Below are positions 35,126 through 48,492 of a stretch of DNA of 64,000 bases, one piece after another. This stretch comes from Plasmodium brasilianum (lineage: Eukaryota > Apicomplexa > Aconoidasida > Haemosporida > Plasmodiidae): NCBI RefSeq assembly GCF_023973825.1, contig NC_090118.1, positions 1,471,001-1,535,000 on the forward strand. Direction: 5' to 3'. A model generated the notes under the pieces. The model did not search any database, was not told the DNA's origin, and saw only the letters and a list, made by a program, of their open reading frames with translations. A program made the translations under genes and the position numbers. Every line of letters begins with the position of its first letter. The stretch's first letter is position 1.

Positions 35126-35512
35126 GAAATATTAAGATATCATATATGTATTTATATTTTTTTTGAAAAGAATTAATAAAAAAGTTATTTTATAACTTTA
35201 ATCAACTAAATAAATAAAATATATCATGTGAATATTTATTAAGGAATTCAATTTATATTATTTCACTTAACGTTATTTGTTTATAAATACCATTAAGATA
35301 AAATTTTTTTGGTTTATTTTTAGATTTAATTTTTTTTTATATCTGTTGTATAAAATTCTAGTTATATGCTTTTTATTATGTTTTACGAAAAAGCAAAAAA
35401 TAGAATAAATTACATAAAATAAATAATAAGAGTATCATTCATTACTATAAGAATATTATGATATTGTTAAATATACCCTCATGAGTAAATTAATGTATTA
35501 AAGAATTATATA

Positions 35513-36474
35513 ACGGAACAAAAAACTAAGTCACTGTTATTTATAAAAATTGCAACATTTATCATTTCAAGTTGGATATATCATTTTCACGATGACGTCG
35601 TATGATAATATTATTTAAAAATATTTGTATTATTTATATGTTTCGTGTTTTAATTTTTAAATTGTAATATTTTAGCGTGATATTGTTAATTTTATTAAAT
35701 AATTAATATTTATTTATATTTTTAGAAGACGCTTAAGAAGTATTTTATTGTGAAATGTATGTATGATAAAAAATTATATATACGAAATTATCGATACCTA
35801 GGTAAATATGAGAAGGATAAGGGTTCAAATACTGTATGGTTAAAAGAAAAGATACCAAATAATGGAATGAATGAAAAAAAAGATGTATTTTATAATGAAA
35901 AGAGGAAATTAGGAAAAAAACGAATGATCAAATAGAAGTTCTCCAAAGAGTACGGAAGAGAATAAACATGTTATGAAAAATAATTATTGCATATATGAAA
36001 CAAAAAAATATTCTCTATTGAAAAAAAAAAATATTCAAAGAACTTGATTTTGAGAATTTTCTTAAAAACAACAGGAAAATTAGTAATAAGTTGTACAACA
36101 TAATAATATGTAAAAAATAAGGATTACGACTTTCTTTACTTTTATTATTGTTATTATTGATACCTGTAGAATTATTATCATATTATGCTTATGATTATGA
36201 AATTTTAAAAATGTTGTTTGAGCCTTTTAATTGGATATTTGGAAATAGGGGTTGGCAGAAAACTCTTGGTTCATGGTTAAAATCATCTCCTTTTAGTGAG
36301 TTGTTAAAAGTTATAAAAGATGAAAAAAATGTAAATTTATATGTTTCAAGTTTTTTTAATACTTTAATATACTGCATACCCTTCCTTATATTAGGAATTA
36401 CACTTATATTTTTATTTGTTTATTATCATAAAAAAGTTAAAAAATATGAAAAAATTAAGTTCAAAAAAAGATAA
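35513..36474 (+). pseudogene. fam-l/fam-m family pseudogene, group A, heavily damaged
   Basis: Exon 1 is 35513-35599 and exon 2 runs from 35726. The start codon is ACG where paralogs have ATG (ACG-GAA-CAA). The splice sites are still good (GTATGATA donor, TTTTTAG acceptor). The RYLGK export-motif position is intact. In exon 2 the frame hits TAG at 35933-35935 after an A-run slip and a nonsense change. The original frame then continues (SNRSSPKSTEENKHVMKNN) until a second slip in an 11-A run at 36021-36031, where paralogs have GG plus 9 A. After that the frame resumes FKELDFENFLKNN and meets TAA at 36118-36120. The last 118 codons are open, with a membrane segment, LIYCIPFLILGITLIFLF and the tail YYHKKVKKYEKIKFKKR. 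At least four independent lesions mean it is a pseudogene. The neighbour copies on both sides, at 32882 and 39755, are open. Confidence 0.9.
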
Positions 36475-37861
36475 AATTTATAATATGAAAATGTTTCTTT
36501 CTTTAAAAAACTATTATATATGAACTAATGTATGATATATATTTAGTCATAAACTTAATATAAATATCTGCAACTACATATGTTTTGCTCCTACACGTAC
36601 ATAAACATTGGAATTTTTACATATCAATGTAAAAAAATATATTTATAGTTTCATTGTGAATATGAATGTTTTGATATTTCTAAGTTTGTACATTATGTTA
36701 TATTTTATGAATAAATATATGTTATGCTAATATATATATATATGTATGCATGTTACTGTTTCAACAGAATCCTATTCAAAACGGATGAGTGTTAGAAATA
36801 ATATATAATAAGAGAATTGGTATATTTCTATTTTAGTATTATGCTAATTTATATTTGTTCTATAAGAAATAATACTTTATATATTTTACCGTATTCTTCT
36901 TCTAAATTATTTTTTGTTGCTTCAATTAAAAAATTTTATTAATTTTAAATTAAAAACAAATGTTTCTTGTTTCTATTTAATTATATGAAGTAAATGTGTT
37001 TAGTTGAATAGATATATATATATTTTGTTTATTAAAATAATATATAAAATTCATGTTTTTGCAGGTTGTTATTTATATAATACAACAGAAGAATGTTTTG
37101 ATACAATGGAAATTATCATCTGATATTGAGTAATTTAATGTATCACATTCTTATACATTAATATTATCATAAGAATTTAAATTACTACAATATAGAATGC
37201 AAACATTTCATTGAAAAGACATATTAATATAAAGAATTTATAATTTAAAAATAATATATATATATAATATATTTATTTTTTTAATAATTTAGAGATGGTT
37301 AAACAAATTATAATAATAGAATTAAAAAAACGTAATATATTTTTTCCAATGACTTATATATACGCATATTAATGTTTATAATCTGCGAGTATATTATACA
37401 TGTTATTAGATATATTGGTACATTAAAAATGTAATTTGCAATAAAGAAATAAATATAACATAAAAACATAATATAAAAATCCCACAAATAACGTCAAGAA
37501 ATTTTATTCTCTTGAAATAATAATAAAAATATACATTATTTGGTAAGTACAAAATTTTTTTATTTATGATATAATATATAAAACGATATGATATTTTTAT
37601 AATAAATGTTTAGTTATTGCAAATTATTCAAATATTATGAACTGAAGTACCACATGATAAATGTAAAAAGGTTCTTAATTTCTGCGTAGATAAATATATT
37701 GAATACTCATAAATGTATTTCTTAATATGGGTAAATCACTAAATTCCCCACCTATTAAAGATGCAGTGCATTAATATAAATTATATATTTAGAAGTACAT
37801 AATAACGAAAACACTAGTGAACATACAATGGAATTCAGAAATATATTACAAATTGAAAAGA

Positions 37862-37896
<35 letters not shown>

Positions 37897-39754
37897 ACAC
37901 TTATATATATAAACAATTCACTATATTTGTGTTGATTAAAAGAGAACTTATTTACATTATAATGAATATAAAATATGACAACATAATAGTTTAATTTTGA
38001 AAAAATATAATTAATTCAAAAAAAAAATATATATATATGTAATTTATAGAAAATTTTTCTAAAATGTGTTTTGAAAAAATAAATGATCCTAAAATTTATG
38101 AACTATCCATACAATATTTTTAGAATAATTTTACAATAAATAGCATACAATTTTAATAGTTCATTATATAAATTAAATATTAATTTTTATTAAAATTTTC
38201 AAAGGATTAATATATAATTTTTATGAAAAATGTTATATATGAGTTAATAAATAAGAAAACATAATAAGAATACAAGTTAATGATATTAATTGGTATTTAG
38301 GTATATCATGATAAATTTATTAGTATTTTAAAACAATATAAATATACTACTTTCAAAATATCAATTTTTTTTTTTTTTGTAATATAAAAATAGTATTTTA
38401 AATGTAATTTGTTATTATTTACTTCTAAATTTATTATTTTATTTTTTGGAAAAGCAGTAATTTAAGTTAACAATTATGCATCTTTATATTACATAATTAG
38501 AATAATTTATTATGTACAAAATTAATTTTATGTTTTTATGTACTTTAACATACAGATAACCTGTATACCTGAAAGCAGAAAATTTTTTCTTCTAAAAATA
38601 TTTTTAAGAAAATATTATTTTAATCGTTTATTCTTTAATTTGAATCTCTAAATAGATTTGTTCCTGATATCATTCATTTGTAAAAATTAAATAAAAAAAT
38701 AATATATTTTTGCTAATATTGTTAGCAAAAAAAATTACCAAATCATATATTTTGCCAAATTATATTTTTATTATTTTTAATTCTTCAAGTACATATTATG
38801 CATAGTATATCATACTTATTTCAAAACATATATAATTAAAAATAATTTAAAATTTTAGTAATTTTATATAATATTTCTGGAAAAAAAATTTTCTTAATAT
38901 TTTTTATTTTATATTAATATTACTTCTAAATATATATATAATTAAAAAAAAAATAAAAAATAATTAAATGAATTATAAAAATTTTCATTTAAAAATAATG
39001 GTATGAACTAAACATAAAAATTATAATTAAAAAAGAAAAAAGCTATTTTTATTTGTCTTTATATATATTTTTTAATTATTTTAGGTACTATTTAATAAAT
39101 TTGATATTTTATATATATAACAAACAATAAGTTTACACAAATTTTACAACAAATAAAGCACAAAAAAATGTATAAAATATAATTTCCTTCATTTATTTTT
39201 TCTGCTAATTACATTTTATAATAATTTTTTATTTTTAGTAATAGTAGTTTTTTAAAAATAGTATGTTTATAATATGAAAATTATTATTGAGTATTTTATT
39301 AAAATTAGTAATTATTTTCTTAATTAATAGAACAGTATTTTTCATGTTTTTTGCATACCATGTTGTAAGTGAATTCAGTAATTCGAAGAATTAAGCAATA
39401 GTATATTTTTTTTTATTTTATTTTTATAAGGATTAATAGAAACGTTATTTAATTGTAATAATATAAATTAATTAAATTATATATTTTGAATAAATATTAA
39501 TATAAAATGAAATTATATAATTTTAATTGAAGTATTTTATAATATTAACATAAATATTTAAAGATATATTTTTAAAGTTATTTTTCCTTTTTATTGTTGC
39601 AAAAAGCATTATAGTTAGATACAATTAATTATGTTCTTTAGAAGAAAAACAAAAAGAAAATGTTTTAAATAAATATAGGATCATATGTCATTAAAAAATT
39701 GTTATATATTTCAAATTTTTTTCTTAATATACTACAATATTAAAAATTTATATA
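36475..39754. other. Intergenic spacer
   Basis: No gene is seen. A degenerate shared 3' motif is near 36663. There is an AT run at 37864-37890 followed by GTGTGTACAC. The right half is the 5' flank of the gene at 39755. Confidence 0.5.
37864..37890. repeat. AT dinucleotide microsatellite
   Basis: An uninterrupted TA/AT run of about 13 units ending in GTGTGTAC. Confidence 0.88.
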
Positions 39755-40609
39755 ATGAAACAAAATTGTAAGTCATTTTTTTACGTTGAAATTGCTATCT
39801 TTATTATTTTAACCTGGATATATCATATAAACAGTGGTGTGGTATGGTTATAATATTTAAGGATAATTGCATCGTTCATATTTTTATAGTTCTATATTAA
39901 TACGTTTTGTTAATATAAAATTATATTTTTTTTTTAAATAATAAATATTTATTTTCATTAGAATTTATATAATAATTCTTTGGATAAAACTGACAATATT
40001 TATAAAACAGTAAATACAAGAACTTGTCGATTTCTAGAAGAATATGAGGAAAGGAAGGGTTCGAATATTGTGTGGATAAAAGGAGATATACCAACTATTG
40101 ATGAGTTTGAAAAATTGTATCCACATAATAATGCAAAAGTAACAAAAGAAAGATATAAACATACAAATGGATGTTCCTTAAATAATGAAGTAGGAGAAAA
40201 ACAACGTAGGAAAAGTAAATTTTTTGTATACAAAGTAGCAGATCCATATTTTCAAAAAAGGACGTTTGACAAAACATATTTTAAAAATAAAGTTAGAGAT
40301 TTTACGAAAGAAGATTTCAAGTTTTTAAGAAATAAAATAGAATTAAAGAAAGATTTGTTTTATGTCATATCTATTTTGTTTGTACCAATTATATTAATAC
40401 TAAATGTTATAATAATTTTACACCGTACTGGGGGGATAAAAAATTTTGTGGCAACATGGACAACATCTTATTATTTTAGTGTAGGATTTGTTATATTTAC
40501 ATTTATAGTTATGGCAGCCATTATTTATATTTACAGAAAAATTGCAAAATATGATAAGTTTGCACTTATAAAAAATAAGTTGAATAATACTATGTTCCCC
40601 TTATTATAG
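39755..40609 (+). CDS. fam-l/fam-m-like exported protein, group C, canonical PEXEL
   Basis: CDS join(39755..39841,39962..40609), 244 aa. Exon 1 encodes a signal sequence (MKQNCKSFFYVEIAIFIIL, then TWIYHINSGV). The intron is 120 bp with a GTATGGTTA donor and a TTTCATTAG acceptor, phase 0. RFLEE at residues 52-56 fits the full PEXEL consensus RxLxE, unlike most copies here, so processing by plasmepsin V and export into the red cell are well supported as a prediction. KRTFDKTYFKNKVRDF (about 128-143) is the group C block. Membrane segments lie at about 162-182 and 199-220, with a loop of about 16 residues, the shortest in the array. The tail begins IYIYRKIAKYDK. The start was chosen by alignment to the exon 1 of paralogs. 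Shorter open stretches on the - strand across 40000-40277 are shadows of this exon. Confidence 0.87.
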
Positions 40610-43600
40610 AGATAACTCAATTATTACTAACAAACACTATGAGTTTTAATTAATATATCGAATAAACAGATATACCTGTAGTTATATAGTTTTTAAGAAT
40701 CTACTTGTATCATATTAACTTTTTTGATCTGCAATCTTAAAAATATGTGCTTTTAGTTTTATTTGCAAACATGAATGTTTTAATGTTTTTTATTGATATT
40801 TTAAATTATTTGCAGAATCTAACATAGAATTATGGCTTTAAATTATTGTTTTTGTATTTAACTAATTTTTTATGGAAAATATATATATGGCACTAAAATT
40901 AATATATAAGAGAAGTCGTATAATTATATTGAAGTTTTGTGATAACATATATTTTATCTATAATTAGTTCTTCTTATTATTTTTTACTTCTTCTAATATA
41001 AATGATTATTTGTTGAGGTAATTAAAAAAATACTTATCTCTTTTAAATGAAGAATAAATGTGTCTTGGTCTTTATATGAATATGCGAAGTTAATAAATAT
41101 AGTTGCAATATTATATTTATTTAAGTTTTAATTAAATTCTCTTTAGAAATTGGCTATATTTTACATGAATATTACTATGGTGAAATTAATTTTATTTAAA
41201 TTATAAATTCACCTAATAAAATATTCTAATAAAATTAAAAGAAACAACAAAGTGAAATTTATTATATTACATAATATGGGTAATTTCAAACGATATAATT
41301 AATAATTAATTCATATTTATTATGATTTGTTGTTTTTATTTTACTATGAAATAAGTTTTTTAATTAATAATTAAAATGTTATTAATGAAAAAAAATATGA
41401 TACATAAAAATTATGATATTTTAAATAATTGTGGAAGAAATGTATGCATTTTTTTTTTAATTTCAATATTTTTATTATGTTTTATACTTTTTTAATGTTA
41501 TTAATATTATTGCATGTTACACTCTCTTATAATTTACAATATTTGCTTAATATTAGGATTTATTTTATGTATGTTGAATATAGTGTTATATTTTTTTTAT
41601 TATAGTTCATTATGTATATTTATTAATATTTACGTATAAGAGAGGGAATGAACATATATTAAATAAAGTTGGTCATTTAATTTATAATTGTTCTGAATTT
41701 TGTACTGTATATTTATTGAATTATAAAATATTCAATGGGTGAATTAATTATTTTAATTTTACTTTTTTTTTCACTTTGTCAATTTTATATTAGATAAATG
41801 CATATGCAATTATATGAAAAAGGATTGTGCTAAATATTTTTATAACAAACAAAATTATTTTAATAAAAGTAGTCAATAGATAGATTTTATAGAAAAATAT
41901 TATTGTAGGAAAGCATTTAAATGAACATTTTAATGGTAGGAATTTTAATGTTTAATAAAAATATGTAAGTTTATGTTGACATATTTTTGTAGATCTATTA
42001 GAAATACTAGCATACTTTAAAAGTACCAATAGCCATATAATAGAGATCATTATGAAACTGTTAATGAATGAATCAGTAAGAAAATAAAACTTTATGTGGA
42101 AATATATATAGTATAATATCATTTATTTTTAATCATTATACTGTAATATAAAATGTTATATATCCTATAAATATATAATATTAATAACATTATTGATTAG
42201 AAGAAGAATATTAAATTATTATAGAACACATGTTCAATAGAAAAGAGTATTATACGTGATATTATATCTAGATCCATATAAACAGTGTTAATATATATAT
42301 ACCTAATAATGCTATATATTTATGTTTTATACATCTAATAAAGAACAAATTAAATGTTACAAGGTTTAACGATCAGATTATTTCTATGAAATATCTACTA
42401 TTTATTTGTCTAATTTAATTATTGTTAGAAACATTTTGTGGAGAATTATAAATTTTGTCCATCATAAAGCTGTTCCTATGATTAGAAGAATTATTATATT
42501 TATCATTATATTATCGTACATACATAATTTTGATTTAATTATATTTTATAAAAATAGATTTAAATATTTAACATAAAATAAATTTATGACAAAAGGATAT
42601 TTCTATTTTTATTCTTGTAAAAATTAAACATATAAACTTTTAATAATAGCTATTTACAAAAGAAGAAAAGAAAAAACTTTTAAGAAAAATGAATATGGCA
42701 TAAAATGGTAGAGAAGTCGAAAAAATTAATATATTATTCATTTTATTAAGTTGAATTTATATGTTTTCATAACTTATTTCTTATCATACATATTAGAAGC
42801 TAATACTTTTATATATTTTTTAGTGTTATCCTATTTTTTATGTAAAAAATTTCGTTTAATTATTTAAAAAAAATATATATATATATATGAAATAATAAAA
42901 GCATATAAAAAATACTGTTGTCATTATGAATATTGCATTATATACATATAATATAAATGAATAATATATAATTATGTCATTCTTGGAACTTGATTAACTA
43001 ATGGGAAAAAAATATATTAACAAAATAATTATTTTTGTTTTTTAAAATTTTAAAAAATTTTTAATTTTTTTCTTTTAATTTTTAACATATTGAAATAAGT
43101 ACAATATGATTTTTTTTTTTTCTTTTTTTTGACAATAATATTCTTTTGAATATAAAAAGTTTATCATTATTACGTTTATTGTAAACGTACAAAGAATAAA
43201 ATTACTAAGATATATGATAATTTTCCTGTTATAAAAAATATATATAATATTTGAGAATAATAACTGTTTGTATTTTCCCTTAAAAATATGTGTTTTTAAT
43301 AGTATGTGATGAAATAAAATTAGGGGAGTTTATTCTAAATTATTTCATAAGAAAAATTATTAAATTATTTATATTCATAAATATTTTTTAGGATCCTTTT
43401 ATGTATAGCTTATACGTATAATTTTTATTGTTACATTCATTTGTAAAAAAATTTGGCTATAAATATTTTTTAAATTATAAAATTTATTACAGTACTTTTA
43501 GGCTAAATTCAACTTTACCTTTTTATTATCATATTAATATTTCTCTTTATATATATATATATATATATAGATATATATACATTTTTAAATAGAATGAGTA

Positions 43601-44433
43601 ATATATGGAATTTTACAATTTTTAAATATTCTGTTAAATAATAAGGAATTATATTTAGATTTGGATATATACTATAATGCTATAAAATCATTATACAAAA
43701 ATATAGGGTAAATTATTATAGTGTATTTGAAAATATATATAAATTTACAGATTTCGCTGTAACAATAAATTTTATTATATTAATGTAGAACAGTTTATAA
43801 AAGAATATGTATTTTGTTTAGATAGATATTAATGCATCTTTTATATAATGAGAAATTTATTTCATAAATGTGTACACTTTTTCTATTATATTTACTATGT
43901 GAAAAATTAATATTATTTAGCTATAAAGGGAAGCTCTGCATGAAAAATGTATATAATTATAATTATTCAAAGAAATACATTATTAAAATTAGCTTCTCTA
44001 CATTTAATATATAAAAGAATTCATAATTTGTATTTTATATATTTTATATTTTGTATGATTTTAATATTTATAAATGTTAATAAATCACAATTTTTTTTTT
44101 GAAGCCTAACAAAAATAAAATTATTTAATTGTTGTACTCTATTAAGTAATTAAATTATATATTTTGAATACTTATTAATGAATGCAAATTATATTATTTA
44201 TAATATAATTATTTCTCTATAAATAACATTAACACATAATTTACATTATTCATTTTTAAAGTTCCTAATCTTTGTCTTGTAAAAAACGTTTTAATTATAT
44301 ATATGTTATTATGATTTTATAAATAAATAAAAAATTAATAAAATATAAATAGTATCCTTTATAATTAAAAAACTATTATAGTATTTTTTGTTGCTTTCTT
44401 ACTGAATATAATACAATTTTAATATTATATATC
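40610..44433. other. Intergenic spacer
   Basis: No gene is seen. It contains the shared 3' motif (about 40765-40800), long T runs, an AT run near 43549-43569, and the 5' flank of the copy at 44434. Confidence 0.5.
43549..43569. repeat. AT dinucleotide microsatellite
   Basis: An AT run of about 10 units, followed by GATATATATAC. Confidence 0.85.
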
Positions 44434-45303
44434 ATAGAAAAAAAATTTAAGTCAATATTTTTTATTAAAATTTGGATATTTATCCTTTTAGCTTCGTTAT
44501 GTCATAACTACAATGAAGAGGTATGAATAGATATTATTTAAGGAAATTTGTATTTTTTATTTATCCGGTTCTTATTTTTATCCATTTTCATTTTGAGATT
44601 GTGATTAATTATTCTTTTAAATAATAAATGTTTCTTTTATTTATTAGAGTACTTTTAATATGTTGGTGAGTGAGCATGGGTACGATATAAAATTGGAATT
44701 AATAAATTTTAGATTATTAGCAAAATGGGAAGAAGAAAATGATTCAAATATTATAAAATTAGAGAAGGAAATAACTAATTATGAAGAGAATAACAAAAAG
44801 GTTATATCCAATAATAGAAAGGGGAACAAATAAACAAACCAGCAATCTAGGAGAAATTCATTATATAAAGAAGAATTCAATTAGTAATACAAGACACACA
44901 AAAAATTAATATATGGAAGAAAAAAATTATCTCGATTTGAAAGAAATTTTTTAAAAAACTTGATTACATAGATTTTATTAGAAAAAAACCGTCAATTAGT
45001 AATAAGACATACCATAAATTAGTAAGTAAAAAGTTTGGACATAAAATGTTTTTGCCTATTTTAGTACTCTCGTGGTTGATATTAGCTCCATTAGGAGGTT
45101 TTATTGGTGGTTTATTTGATCAATCTAAAGGTTTGTATATTAGTAGTGGATCATCTGTAAATGTTGTAACTATTATAATCAATGAATGTGCTATAACATT
45201 TTTTGTATTATTGGGTATATTAATTGTCATATTTATGATATGTTCTGCTTTTACTTATATGAAATTTAGAAAACATAAAAGAACTAAGAAAAGGAAATAT
45301 TAG
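44434..45303 (+). pseudogene. fam-l/fam-m family pseudogene, diverged group A
   Basis: Exon 1 is 44434-44520. The start codon is ATA where paralogs have ATG (ATA-GAA-AAA). The hydrophobic core (WIFILLASLCHNY) and the GTATGAATA donor at 44521 are intact. Exon 2 starts at 44648 and encodes a good FRLLAKWEEE export-motif region, then stops at TAA 44831-44833. Further stops and a frameshift follow. One shift lies within the A run before AAACTTGATTAC: the KLDYIDFIRKK block, a relic of KELDY, is in a different frame from the sequence just before it. The last 86 codons (from 45046) are open, with two hydrophobic segments (FLPILVLSWLILAPLGGF and a C-terminal one) and a basic tail, FRKHKRTKKRKY. The loss of the start, a stop and at least one frameshift make this a pseudogene. 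Confidence 0.85.
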
Positions 45304-48096
45304 AATGAATAAAATAAATATTCTTATTTATGTGTAATAGGAATTAATATGAATAAATAAATGTAATATAGTTACTTATTTTATAAAGATATGCATAATT
45401 ACTTAAATTACACAAATGAACGTATGTTTAGCTATACTTTTTGTCACACAAGAGTAAATAAATATACTATTAGTATTTTTGTGAGCTTTGATGTTTTAAT
45501 GTTTTTCAAAGTATATTTTAGAGTATTTTTTCTACTTAATTAAATATTATGTGTTTATATTTATATATTTAAATATATTCTTATGAAAAAGACATATTTG
45601 TAGGTACAAATTAATATATAATAACTTATTTTATGCAATTATATGAGAGTAAGATAATTTGTATTTGTAAATAAAAAATGCTTGTCTGAATTTATTATAT
45701 TGTTTTAGTTAATAATAATTATTTGTTTATTTACCTTTAATGACACTATTACTAGTTTTGAAATAAAAATAAATATGTATCATTTTTTATTTATTAGAAA
45801 GTAATGCGAATATTTTAGTGCATTCATATATATTTACGTATTACTTATGAATAATCGTAAATTTTATTCTGTAACAAATGTTTTATGACAAAAATAAAAT
45901 AAGCTTGTTTTTTGTAAATATCATTTTAATTAATGATTAATTCTTTTTAGTGTTTTAAAAGGTAAAATATAAATATATTATAAAATAATACATTAATTAA
46001 ATATAGTTTAAATGTAATTCTTAAATAATTAAAAATTCTAAAATCTTCACAATTAAATGAAGAGTCAAATGTATTTTCTATGAAATTATTGTTTCTATAT
46101 GTATCTTAACTTCACATATACAAAGATCTTTAAATATATATTATATCAAATATTTATATATAAATATACTATAAATTATTTTTATGACGTATGTCAAAAA
46201 AGGAATATTACTGTGAATAAATATAAATTAGTTATTCTTAGATATTTTGTTGAAATTGTTTTTATTTTTCCTACTAAATAATAGTGAATATAGAAATTTT
46301 TGTTATATATCTTCAAAAATAAAAATTTTCAAAACAAATAATGATAATGAATGTATATAATCTTACATTCATGATATTATAAGTAAATAAATAATTATAT
46401 GTTTGTGCTCTTTTTTATTCATTCCTATATATATATTAATTAAACTATTAATGCTATTTTCAAAATTAATATATTTATTTATTTTGTATTGATAATTACT
46501 AATTCTTTCATATTTATATTACTTATCTTTTATGCAAAATATGATAAAATAAAACATTCTTATTTTATATAAAATTAATGAATATAGATTTAATATTTAG
46601 AATTAAGATTATGTTTATTGCTAAAAAACACATATTATAAGTTAGTATTTTAATATTTATTATGTATTTTATATGTAGGAAATTATTAATTTTAATTTTT
46701 ACTATCAATTATCAATAAATGAAAGAATAAATACTTCTGTTAATGAAACTATATAATTATTGATTTTATTTTATTCTATAAAAAACGGTTATATATGTAT
46801 GATTAAATAAGCTAATAACAATAATATATATGCATTTATATTTTTGAATGTATTATGCATATATATTGTAGAACCAAGGTTATCTTTGTATTAATATATT
46901 TTATAAATATATACTTATTAATTTATTTAATTTTATTTATTTATTTTTTTTAATTAATTATTTTTTAGATTAATAATTTGTTTAGAAGAATTTGTATCAA
47001 TTCATTATTAATATTATTAAAATAATAAATATAATATTTTTATGATTATCTCTAGTATCCATATGAAACAAACAGTAAAGGATAAAAATATAGGAATAAA
47101 ATATTTTAAATTTTCCTGGATTATTTGATAACAGGTGTATTTTATTAAATTAATTTAAGTTTCATAAGGGTTATAAATTAATACATTATTTTGTGTTGTA
47201 TATATATATAAAACTATATAAAAAATAATACCTGTTTTCTCCTACACAAATTATTCATAAAAAAATAAATTATATATGGAATATTTTCCAAAATATTAAT
47301 ATATATTATCATTTCCCATTTCGTAGAGTTATTTTATATTTTATGTTATATTAATTTAATTTTTATCTTTAAATTATCATAATTACTAAAGATATATTTT
47401 TATTAAATTTTTCTTTAACTTTACTTTTTTTTTTTTATACATATAATATGTATAACTTGTGATTTTTTTGTTTTTAGGAAAATAAAATAGAAACTAAAAT
47501 GTATGAATTATTATATTTTAAAAAATTTAGTTTATTTATTATAAATGAAACATTATTATTTAAAATATTTAATAATTATAATGCTTTATGTGTAATTTGA
47601 CAGACAGTTGTAAAACAGTTACATTTGAATTTTGTTTTTTAATATATAAAAATGTTGATGATAAACTAACCCCATAGAGGATACTAATAAAATTATATAG
47701 CATCAATATTTGTATATATATGGTATTTTTCACATGCTATCTTAAAACTTGTGAAATAAAAAAACATATTTATTTTATTTTATTATTTTTTTTTTTACAT
47801 TCTGTTAGTGCTTCTGTATTCAATATATTTGTTTTTGTTTCTAATTATAAAATAATGCTTAAATTGTATAATATGTATAAAATGGTAGTTTTATTAATAG
47901 CAAAAAATAAAAAAATTAATAATTATATGCATCATAAGAGTTCATATAACTATTAGCGTTACATATTATATTTTTTATTTTAAATATATAATAAAAACTC
48001 TAATGAGAAAAAAAGCGTTATATTATTTTATTTTTGAAATGTAATAATAATTCAAGAACTGCATCCAAAAAATTAAGGAAGAAAAGCTAATCATCT
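45304..48096. other. Intergenic spacer
   Basis: The left part is a duplicated 3' flank (motif at 45481-45520). No exon 1 for the relic at 48097 could be found. Open stretches at 46099-46281 and 47720-47956 are hydrophobic, AT-codon-rich and unlike any paralog, and I do not call them. Confidence 0.5.
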
Positions 48097-48492
48097 ATGA
48101 GTAAATCTTTTGCAGAGATAGATGTTTTCTTTGAAAAACGAATATATGAGAGATTTAGTCATATATATAAATAGAGAAACAGTAGAAATCCTGTCCTGAA
48201 AACATATTTAAAACTTTCAGTATATATTATAATCTTTTTAACATTTGTTTTACCAGGAATATTTTTTTTAACAGCTCTTATTTTAACATCTTTAGCTCTT
48301 TCTTACACATTAAGTGATGGAGGTGAAAATAATGATGGAATTTTTACTATAATATGTATTCTTATTTTAAATTATGGAGGTAAATATCCATAAATATTAG
48401 TAATTTCAATAAGTTTTGTAATGATTACTTATATAGTGGTAAAATTCTTCAAATATGCCAAAGATGTAGGAAGAAATGTAATAAAATACTAG
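48097..48492 (+). pseudogene. Relic of a two-membrane-segment exported-protein exon
   Basis: One frame from an ATG to TAG at 48490-48492 shows the second half of a fam-like exon 2, interrupted by TAG at 48172-48174 and TAA at 48391-48393. It has an EKRIYERF block comparable in position to EKKIFKEL, a first hydrophobic segment (VYIIIFLTFVLPGIFFLT), a loop with a GGENNDG stretch, a second hydrophobic segment (ILVISISFVMITYIVV) and a basic end, KFFKYAKDVGRN. No signal exon, intron or export motif is recognisable upstream. The tail KFFKYAK is closest in pattern to group C. It is either a 5'-truncated duplicate or a much older copy than the other pseudogenes. Confidence 0.6.

Larger units (their letters stand above)
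33759..35512. other. Intergenic spacer
   Basis: No gene is seen. It carries the shared 3' motif at 33901-33940 and the upstream blocks of the next copy at 34731-34775 and 35088-35125. Confidence 0.6.

Noticed and set aside
36195..36377. 60-codon - strand frame
   Set aside because: Shadow of the open 3' part of the pseudogene at 35513.
40000..40277. Two - strand frames of 77 and 60 codons
   Set aside because: Shadows of exon 2 of the group C gene at 39755.
47720..47956. 78-codon + strand frame as exon 1 for the relic at 48097
   Set aside because: Not similar to any exon 1 here, no donor in the expected place, and frame and distance do not connect to the relic.
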